Positions 8,556 through 17,500 of a stretch of DNA of 64,000 nt are shown piece after piece. The stretch's first letter is position 1. Each line of letters starts with the position of its first letter. Source of the DNA: Helicobacter_J cappadocius (GTDB lineage Bacteria; Campylobacterota; Campylobacteria; Campylobacterales; Helicobacteraceae); NCBI RefSeq assembly GCF_030686155.1, contig NZ_JAUPEV010000002.1, positions 1 through 64,000 of the forward strand, in the 5' to 3' direction. Under the pieces are notes generated by a model. That model was not told the DNA's origin. It worked only from the letters and a program-made list of their open reading frames with translations, and made no database searches. A program made the position numbers and the translations under genes.

Positions 8556-9005
8556 ATGAAAAAGAGTCTTTTTATTTTTATTTTTTTATTTTTGGTAATT
8601 TTTGTGTTAGATCAATGGATTAAATATCTAGTAGTGAATGGATTTGATTATCAAAGCGAGGCCGTTTCTATTATGCTTGTTTATAATAAAGGTGTTGCCT
8701 TTTCTATGCTTAGTTTTTTGGGCTCTGCTTTGAAATATATTCAAATAATTCTAGTGCTTGTGGTATGGATAATGTTGCTTCGTCAAAGAGAATTTTTTAT
8801 TCAAAATCATTGTATTTTCGGGATCATTTTTGGGGCAGGTTGTTCGAATATACTTGATAGATTTACTTATGCAGGAGTAGTAGATTATATCCATTGGCAC
8901 TATATTATTGAATTTCCTGCAGTGTTTAACTTTGCTGATGTGATGATTGATATTGGAGTGGGAATTTTGATTTTAAAAATGTTGTTTTTAAGTAAAACTA
9001 AATAA
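8556..9005 (+). CDS. lspA: Lipoprotein signal peptidase (signal peptidase II)
   Basis: An inner-membrane aspartyl protease that removes signal peptides from prolipoproteins such as the several encoded in this window. The 149-residue protein has four hydrophobic segments and the conserved motifs VYNKGVAFSM, GAGCSNILDRF (first catalytic Asp) and FNFADVMIDIGV (second catalytic Asp). It starts 8 bases after glmM behind TAGGAGATG, so the two are one operon. Confidence 0.96.
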   Translation: MKKSLFIFIFLFLVIFVLDQWIKYLVVNGFDYQSEAVSIMLVYNKGVAFSMLSFLGSALKYIQIILVLVVWIMLLRQREFFIQNHCIFGIIFGAGCSNILDRFTYAGVVDYIHWHYIIEFPAVFNFADVMIDIGVGILILKMLFLSKTK

Positions 9006-9014
9006 TGCTTAGTA

Positions 9015-9020
9015 TATAAT
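9015..9020 (+). promoter_or_regulatory. -10 element for tRNA-Val
   Basis: TATAAT lies 17 bases before the mature tRNA 5' end, just after the lspA stop, giving the tRNA its own likely promoter. Confidence 0.5.
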
Positions 9021-9036
9021 CTCTGTCCTAAAATTC

Positions 9037-9112
9037 GGTCGCGTAGCTCAGTTGGTAGAGCACTACCTTGACATGGTAGTGGTCGTTGGTTCAAATCCAA
9101 TCGTGGCCACCA
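9037..9112 (+). tRNA. tRNA-Val (anticodon GAC)
   Basis: A 76-base cloverleaf. The acceptor strands are GGTCGCG and CGTGGCC (with two G-T pairs). The D arm has GCTCAGTTGGTAGAGC, the anticodon stem CTACC/GGTAG closes the loop TTGACAT (anticodon GAC), the T arm has GGTTCAAATCC, and CCA is encoded. It sits between the conserved glmM-lspA pair and the accessory secretion locus. Confidence 0.96.
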
Positions 9113-9282
9113 TTCATATTAGTTAAATACTTTCATTAAATTCTTCTAATCTAATCTTTAATATTAAATTTATTTTTTAATAATATTTTTATATTGTTTT
9201 ATATTGAAATAAATATATTGATTTTAATATAAAATATGAAGCTATATAGTATTTATTTTCCAATCTTTCAAATAATTTTTTA

Positions 9283-9306
9283 TAATAATAATTATTTTGT
9301 TATAAT
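9283..9306 (+). promoter_or_regulatory. Promoter of the two-partner secretion locus with an overlapping Fur box
   Basis: An extended -10 (TGTTATAAT, hexamer at 9301-9306) lies about 65 bases before the first gene. Directly upstream, 9283-9297 matches the H. pylori Fur consensus TAATAATnATTATTA at all but its last base. The box fills the -35/-10 spacer, so bound Fur would block RNA polymerase. The surrounding 250 bp is very AT-rich, which raises the chance of an accidental match. Nothing else was recognised in this gap. Confidence 0.5.
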
Positions 9307-9371
9307 AAAAATTCTGATTAGAATTAGATTTTCAAATAAGAATCTATTTTAGATTTTTTGGATTGGAAAAT

Positions 9372-9860
9372 ATGAAATTTTTTTTATTGATAATTTATTT
9401 TTTCTGTCAAATGGCTATGGGGATCGATTTTATCTCTATTGAACCAAAAATAGGTATTGCACCTTATCAGAATTTTGAATCTAAAGTGGAATCTGAAACT
9501 CTGGATAATTTTTTTGATTATGGTGTGGATATATATTCTTCTATACCCAAGATGAAAAATTTTGAATTTGGAATTGGTGGAGAAATAAGGAGATTGAATC
9601 CTTTATTGATTGATAAGAAAAATGTAGGATTATTTTTCGCTCTTTTAAAATTTCCTACTCTTCTTGACACAAAATTTATTATTAGATTGGGATTTTTACA
9701 AAATATAGTTTTAGAAAATAGTTTTTATTATGGACTTGGTATTGAAAAATCTTTTTTTAGTTTAGTTTTTCAAGTTTTGTTTGATGATATGCAGCTCAAA
9801 AGTAACAATATTGATTTGCACTATCGTTCGGTTGTTTTTAAAATGGGGATAAAAATTTGA
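9372..9860 (+). CDS. Small outer-membrane-like protein of the secretion locus
   Basis: I do not recognise a named family. The predicted product is about 162 residues with a signal peptide (hydrophobic residues 2-14, cleavage likely after MAMG). Alternating polar and non-polar stretches follow, and the protein ends in VVFKMGIKI, which suits a final beta strand. It is probably a small beta barrel in the outer membrane. The ATG at 9372 is chosen over an in-frame TTG at 9363 because it starts the signal peptide correctly. Its stop overlaps the tpsB start (TTGA), so it is coupled to the transporter and may assist or anchor the secreted protein. That role is inferred. Confidence 0.65.
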   Translation: MKFFLLIIYFFCQMAMGIDFISIEPKIGIAPYQNFESKVESETLDNFFDYGVDIYSSIPKMKNFEFGIGGEIRRLNPLLIDKKNVGLFFALLKFPTLLDTKFIIRLGFLQNIVLENSFYYGLGIEKSFFSLVFQVLFDDMQLKSNNIDLHYRSVVFKMGIKI

Positions 9861-11512
9861 AAAAAGTCTGTATTTTTCTTATTGTCATGAAGCTTTCGGG
9901 TAGCAATATGGACTTGCAACTTCAAAATCAAAATAGAGTTTTGGATTTATTACATAAACAGAAGGAAGAAAAATATATTCAGGAACAACTTCAGTATCCA
10001 GATAAATATCAAAATAATCCTCAAGATGAAATCAAAGAATTTGAAGATAATAAAGAATATATTTTTAAAAATATTAGTGTGCAAAGCAAACATAAAATAT
10101 CTAAAGTTGTCCTTGAAATTTCAAAAAGCTATGAAAATAGACCTTTAAAAAAACAAGACATTTTTGAATTAATCAAAAAAACAAGTGAATACTATATTAG
10201 AAGGGGCTTTACGACCACCTTGGTGACCATAAAATCAGGGAATATAAAAACTGGAGAATTGATTTTAGAGGTAAAGCTTGGATATATCAATAGTATTAAT
10301 ATTAAAAATTCCAAATATTCCAAAATCAGGATTTTTGATGCTTTTCCAATCAAAAAGGGAGATATTTTAGATATTTATGCACTAGATCAAGGATTAGAAA
10401 ATTTGAACAATGGTGGTTATTCTTATCATATGCAGGTTGAACCAAGTCAAAAGATCGGATATTCTGATATTGTGCTTAGTGAAAAAAAGATTTCTGGGGG
10501 CATTAATTTAGGGTTGAATAACAGTTCTACTATTGATAAGGGTGCACTTAGATCCATATTAGGATTTACTCAATACGATTTATTTGGAATCAATGATATA
10601 TTATCTTTGACCTATATGGAACGTTTTATTCATGATCGTAATAAAAATAAAGAGAGTATTTATTCCGGAATGTATTCTATTCCTTTTAAGTATTGGAAAT
10701 TTTCTTATTCCTGGAGTTATACTGATAGCTATGCTAATATTAAAGCACAGTATGCAGATTATACTAACAAAAGTCAAAATTTTCGTCAAAATCTTAGAAT
10801 ACAGAGAGTTTTACATAGAAATAAAAATAGTAAAACTACCCTTTATACGGAAAGCAAAATGAGGGGACAAAAAAATCAGGTAAATAATCTTTTGATAGAA
10901 ATAAATAGTAAAAATTACACGGCTATTGGAGCTGGAATAGAACATGTCAATAAACTATTTGGTGGAAATTTGTATTTAGATATTGAGTATTTGCGCGGAG
11001 TACCTATATTTGGAGGGCAGGGTGATAGGAAGGATTCTATTTTTAAAGCAGAATACAATAAAGTAAATTTTAATGCTTCTTGGCAAAAATATTTTTATTA
11101 TAGTCCTTATGTAGCATTGATATATCGATTGAATGTTGGGGCGAGTTATAGTAATGATGAATTATTTTATGCTGATAAATTTTTTATCGGGGATCAATAC
11201 ACTGTAAGAGGATTCAAAGAAAGCTCATTAGCACTTGATAAAGGTGGATATATTGCAAATACTATTATTTTAAAACCTATTTATTTTCAAGGAAGTGTTT
11301 GGAATATCGAGCCTTTTTTTGGATTGGATTATGGAGGTGGTAGAGATTATGGCTTGAATTATAACGATCAGATTGCAGGAGTTGCTTTTGGAGCAAATTA
11401 TTTTTGGAAGATCATTAGCTTTGGGGTTACGATTTCCAAGCCATTGTTCTATTCTATAGACATGCCCAAAGAATCTATACCCGTCTATTTTAATCTAAAT
11501 ATTTCAATTTAG
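9857..11512 (+). CDS. TpsB outer-membrane transporter (ShlB/FhaC/HecB family)
   Basis: The partner that exports the TpsA protein through the outer membrane. The order is a short signal peptide, a linker helix rich in Gln, Glu and Lys (about 20-65), two POTRA-like domains (about 70-215, with RRGFTTTLVTI and a GDILDIYALDQGLENLN segment) and a barrel (about 220-551). The L6-loop signature VRGF is at residues 450-453 within GDQYTVRGFKES. The final strand is PVYFNLNISI. The start is TTG at 9857, overlapping the preceding stop by 4 bases. Length is typical of FhaC (about 550). The cognate exoprotein gene follows after 36 bases. Confidence 0.92.
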   Translation: MKKVCIFLIVMKLSGSNMDLQLQNQNRVLDLLHKQKEEKYIQEQLQYPDKYQNNPQDEIKEFEDNKEYIFKNISVQSKHKISKVVLEISKSYENRPLKKQDIFELIKKTSEYYIRRGFTTTLVTIKSGNIKTGELILEVKLGYINSINIKNSKYSKIRIFDAFPIKKGDILDIYALDQGLENLNNGGYSYHMQVEPSQKIGYSDIVLSEKKISGGINLGLNNSSTIDKGALRSILGFTQYDLFGINDILSLTYMERFIHDRNKNKESIYSGMYSIPFKYWKFSYSWSYTDSYANIKAQYADYTNKSQNFRQNLRIQRVLHRNKNSKTTLYTESKMRGQKNQVNNLLIEINSKNYTAIGAGIEHVNKLFGGNLYLDIEYLRGVPIFGGQGDRKDSIFKAEYNKVNFNASWQKYFYYSPYVALIYRLNVGASYSNDELFYADKFFIGDQYTVRGFKESSLALDKGGYIANTIILKPIYFQGSVWNIEPFFGLDYGGGRDYGLNYNDQIAGVAFGANYFWKIISFGVTISKPLFYSIDMPKESIPVYFNLNISI

Positions 11513-11548
11513 TAATTAAAGACATCAATTATCAATAAGGAAACAAAA

Positions 11549-14500
11549 GTGAATCTAAATTTTTCTGTTAAAAAATATTTGTCAATATCAGTATCATTGA
11601 CGCAGGTTCTTTCAACATCTTTGGTGAATCTTTCTGCAGCAGATTTGAGACCTAGAAATCATATTCAGCCATTAGGAAACAACTCATTTACACCTCAAAT
11701 GAATACTTCTGCAAATGGAAGGGATGTTGTCAATATCGTTAATCCAAACTCTGAAGGAATTTCGCATAACAAATATGAAAGTTTTGATATTGCCAAAGAT
11801 AATGGAGTTATTTTGAATAATTCCCAAGAAAATGGAGTATCTATTACAGGAGGTTTTGTGGCCGCAAATCCAAATCTTTCCTTAAATGCTAAGCTGATTA
11901 TAAATGAAATACTATCAAATAAGAACACTTCTTTGGAAGGTACGCTTGAGGTATTTGGAAAAAATGCAGATGTTATCATTGCCAATGAAAATGGTCTGGT
12001 TGTTAATGGCGTATCTTTTATTAATACTGGAGGAGTTACATTAACTACAGGGGTTATTGATGATGTTGATTGGCAAATTTCGATCCGTCAAGGAGAAGTG
12101 AATATTTTAAATGGAGGAGTGGGATTAGATGGGGATTATTTTTCCATAATTTCTCAGAGCATGAAACTTTCTGGAAGTATTGGAAGGCTTGATGGAAATC
12201 CACTCAAAAAGATAAATTTTATCGCAGGTGTGAATGATGTAGAATTGGCAACAGATATAAGTGATCCTGTGATTAAAGATACAAAAGCATCAGGTTCTAA
12301 AAAACCTGAATTATCTATTGATGGGAATATGCTGGGTTCTATGTATGCCGGTTATATCCATTTTATTAGCACCGAAAATGGGGTAGGTGTGCGACATTCT
12401 GGAGTAATCAAAAGTGCAAGTGATATTAGTATTGATGCTAAAGGAGATATTCAAACATCCGCATTGATAGCCCAAAATATTGATCTAAAATCATCTAGTG
12501 ATATAAATAATAAAGGTTTGATTGTTGCTGATAAAAAACTCATGATCGAAGCTCATACTCTAAATAATTTTGATACAGCTGATTATAATGTGATGGAAAA
12601 ATTAGGATTGGAACTAAAAACCTCTTATCTTCAAGGGGAAAATATTGATTTAAAAATGACAAATTTATTCAATCAGGGCAAAATTATTGCTCTTCAAGGC
12701 ATTTATATGAATTCTTTGAGTAATTTTGGAGAGTTTGAAAACAAAGGAAATATATCTTCTAAAGATATTATGATTCAAACATCTGTATTTAAAAATAGTG
12801 GTGTGATTTCTTCTGGTGATCTTAAACTTCAAGTTTTCGAAAAAAATATTAATTTCGGAGATATTCAATCGGATTTATTCAGTGTGCAGACAAAAAACTA
12901 TTTCAATCAAGGAACAATCAGTTCCAATACAGGGATTTTTAACTCAGAGAGTTTTGAAAATCAAGGAAAAATCAAAATAGGTAATTTGGATATAGACACC
13001 CAAAAGCTCATTAATAGTTCCCAAATTAGCACCTTTAACATCCAATTAAATATTCAAGAAATAGAAAATACTGGAAATATTGAGAGTGTAAATCAGCTAT
13101 TTCTGATTTTTAAAGATACTTCTGAAAACCTCTCTAATTTTTTTCACAATAGCAAAGGAATTTTCCACAGCGACGATACTTTAAGTCTCAAAAGCGGATC
13201 GGTAGATATTGACTCTGAGTTTGGAAAAATGAGTGCTAATGGGAAAATATTAATTGAAAGCAACGGAGATATTTCTATCAAAAAAACTTTTAGCAATATC
13301 GGTTCAATTGGTTTGAAAGCTACGGGATCTATTTTTAAAGACAATGATACACTTTTGGCCTCTCAAAATAATGTTTATTTAGATGCAAAAACTTTTTTAA
13401 ATCGTGCAGGAGGATATGTTTTTGGAAAAAATATTACGATTAAAGCAGACGATATTATAAATAGTGAAAATAGCACAATAGATGCTCAATTCATTGTATC
13501 TTTAAGGGCTGATACGATTGATAATAATATGGGTACGATAAATTCGGGTGGGAATATGGAACTTTTTGTCAAGACCTTGAATAATACAGGAAAAACATTA
13601 GGTAGTCTGAACTTTATTGATACAAGACCGGGATGGTTGCATTATTATTTTGCCAAAGATTATTTTGGAAATAGAAATTTTAATGCATCTTATACTGGCT
13701 ATAATATAATAAATACTCTTGAAAATACGCAAGCAGTGATAAAATCTGGAGGTAACCTCAAAATTGGTTTTATAGATGGGGGAAAAACAGATATTTATAA
13801 TAATGATTCAATTATTGCTGCATTTAAAAATATCGACATTGTAGGTAATGTATATAACACAACAAGCAAAAAAGAATACAGCGTACAAGATTTGTTAAAA
13901 AGATTTTCGATTGAATCCATAGAAGCTACCCCTACTTACCTTGGTAATACAAATGTTTATAGATTGGGAAGAGGAAATCCTTTGGAGGTTTTGGATAAGG
14001 CAAAATATTCTAGTGATGATAATGCCGGTTATTTTGGATTATTAAAGGATTTTTCAAGTAAAAATCAGCTTTTTAAATCTCTGATGGCGGAGGGTTTCGG
14101 GGTAGATTGGCTTTCTAAAGATAATCCCAAAGAGCTCAATTTAAATCAAAAAGCAAATATTTCTTTTGTGTCTAAAAATCCCGCTCAAATTGTTGCGGGG
14201 GACGACATCAGTATTCGTGGTGAGGTTGTTTATAACTCTACGGGTTCGATTCAAAAAATAAAAGAGGATATCAATACCATCAAGACAAATCTGAAAAATA
14301 TTCAAGATTTTGATACTAATACTGCTCAAAAAGTCTCTGAAAATAGTCCAGATTTAGATAAGTTAAAAAATCAAAATTCCATTGATGATGCAGACAAAAA
14401 TACTTCAAAAGAAAATATTTTAGAATCTGTAGGATTAAGCGAACAGGATATATTAGGACTTGGAAAACAGCTTTTGTTTCATGCTGGTAGTGATATTTTG

Positions 14501-17500
14501 AATTCAAAAATCAGCTATTACATTGAGACAAGACCGGAATTGGTGGATATGGATAAATTTTACGGATCGCAGTATTTTTTCACTCAGGTGGGTTATGAAC
14601 CTAATAAACCTATTTCAGTTATTGGAGATGCTTATTATGAAAATAGGCTTTTGAATCATCAGCTCATTCAAAATCTTGGCTATAGTAATGCTTTAAGTGC
14701 TAATGATGTAAAAGATTTTTTGGATAATGCTGTTTTGGAGCAAAAAAAACTTGGACTAGTTATTGGTGAAGCTTTGAATAAAGAACAGATTTCAAAACTC
14801 AATAAGGATATTGTGTGGTATGTAAGCCAAAAAATTAATGGAAATGATGTTTTGGTTCCACAATTGTATTATTCTAAAAATACCTCTTTCAAAAAAACTA
14901 CCACAACACAAAATTCAAATATAGCTTCCTTGGGTGATCTATTTTTAGATGTGGGTATGTTTCAAAATCAATCTTCAGATTTGAATGCAGATGGCACTGC
15001 AGTTATAAATGCGAAAGGGGAAGTAAAAAATATAGGTGGAGTTATTTCAGGTGATAAAATTGCCATAAATGCGAAGAATTTTTTATCTCAAAGTGAATTG
15101 GGCATTCATAAGTCTGGAAATTTTGATACTCCCCATCAGGGAAAAATTTTCTCCAAGGGAGATGTGATAGTCCAAACTGAGGGAGATATTAAGATTCAAA
15201 ACTCCTTAATTTCTTCGGATGGAAGAGATTCTAAAATCAATTTGATTTCAAAAAAAGGTTCAATTGAAATTATTGACGAGATGATTAAAAAAATAGATTA
15301 CAAAGGAGAAAGTAAGCACAATTCAGACTCTTCTTGGGAAAGTGCAACTATTACTAGTAGTTCTTTGAGTAGTGGTTCGGTGATTCAAGGAAGTAATATT
15401 AATTTTAAAAGTGCCACAGACATTACAATCAAAGGTTCTTCTTTGTTCCAGAATTCAAAAGAGGGAAGCATTAATCTTATTTCAGATAGAAATATTAATA
15501 TCATTGCGGGTATGAATGATAGGGATATTAAAACTAGCACTTCCTTTAGTGGAGTGAATAAAAGCAGTGGAATGCGTGAATATTCTACCGTAACAAATAT
15601 CACTCAAAAGCAATATCAGAGTGCAAATAGCCTTATTGGTGGTTTGGGGAATATTAACATTAAAGCTAAGAAAGATTTGATTATTCGGTCTTCAGGAGTC
15701 CAATCTAACGAGAAAATATCTTTTAATACAGAGGGTAAAATCGATATTTTGGATTCTCAAAATATTTCTGTTTTAAACTCATCTTATAGTTCTTATCAGG
15801 TTTTTGGGATTAAAGGAGGAGAGGATAATCAATCTTCTTCTGTTTCATCAGCTTCTTTTATTAATGCAACTAAAGGAGTGTTTCTTGATTCTAAACAAAG
15901 CATCCATATATCTGGATCAGAAATTAATGGCGGGGATGGAGATATTGTATTTAGAAGTAAAAAAGACTTAAAAATTGAGGCAGGAAAAAATACTTTCAAT
16001 CAGCAGAGTACATCCTATGGTTTTGGGATTGTTGGTTCAATAAATGCAGGTGTGATGGAAAGTAAGGTTTCTGCAGGATTTGGGGTTAATGACGGACAGA
16101 ATTTTGCTGGGGCTCAAAGTAATTTTGATTCTAAAACGCTCGTTTCTGGAAAGATGCAGATGGATTCTTTGGTTTCAGCAGATGCTGGTTTGGAGTTTAG
16201 CTATAGCTCTGAAAAAACAAATAGTATATATTATGCAAATTCAAATATCAAAACCACAGGAAGTATAAAAGGTATTGTGGAAGAGAGTGCCGACATTGGA
16301 GGTGCGAATTTACAATCATTCAAAGATATTATTTTACAAGCTGGAACTATTGAGACTTCTAAATATATTGATGAAACCACTAAACATTCAATAGGTTTTA
16401 ATCTTTCTATTAAGCAAAAAGGACAGATAACTAGCTCTGCATTTGATGCGATGAATATGATTTCAAATGTTAGTATAAAAGCTGCTGATGGAAAGAATAT
16501 TAATGGGGGAATTGTTGCAGCAGAAGCTGTAGGATCAGTTACAAATCTCATATTTAATGATTTAATAGGGGCTGTTTCAACACAAGAAGGCAGTTTTCAA
16601 ATCAACTATCAAAATTCTAATAAAACATCTGAAAATATATCAAATATAAATGCAGGTGGAAATATTGTTATGCAAACCCTCAAAGGAAACATTAATTTAG
16701 TGGGTGTTGATGTTAAAGGAAGTTCTTTGAGTCTTGATTCAGCAAAAGATATAAATATTGTAGCGGCAAAAAATACAAGTGAGGAAAATGGTTTTTCTTT
16801 TGGAATTCAGGCAAGGGTTCAAGAATCAGCCGGTTATTCTGCTTTATGGGGAAACAATACTGATGTTGGTGTTGGGGGGAATGTTAATGTTTCTTATAAT
16901 CAAAAAAATGAAATTTCCTATCAAGCTTCAAATTTTAAAATCAAAAATCAAGCAAAGATTATTTCCAAAGAAGATATAAGCATCATAGGAGGAAAAATCA
17001 ATGCTACAAATGCAGATGTGCAAGTTGGTAAAAATATGCTTGTTGCGAGTGTAGCTGATATTAAAGATTCTAAAAGCTTGAATGCAAGTTTAGGTGGAGA
17101 TATTTCTTTGGGTGCTGCGAGTAGCACTATTGGAAAAGGAAACTTTTCTTTCAATGGTGGTGGTGGATACTATTATAAAAATTCTAAAAATGTAGAGATT
17201 CAATCTGGCATCGTTACCGAAGGAAAACTGAATGTGAAAGTAAAAGGAAATGCAATTCTTAAAGGAAGTGTTTTGGACTCTAAAATACAAGAAGGGCTTT
17301 TTGAGGTTGACGGAAAGCTTAGTATTTCAGATTTAGACTTACATAAGGATATGGGTGGAGGAAATGTAAATCTTTCTGGAGGATTATCTGGTAATTTTGG
17401 TGGTCATATCAATGTGGGGGATTATGAAAGTGAAAAAAACAAACTTCATAGTGCAATAAATATAACTACAAAAGTCAAAGATGGCATCACTGTGAATGGA

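Noticed and set aside
14141..14507. Minus-strand frames inside tpsA, considered as antisense or immunity genes
   Set aside because: They are short, have no ribosome sites, and sit within strongly coding plus-strand sequence.
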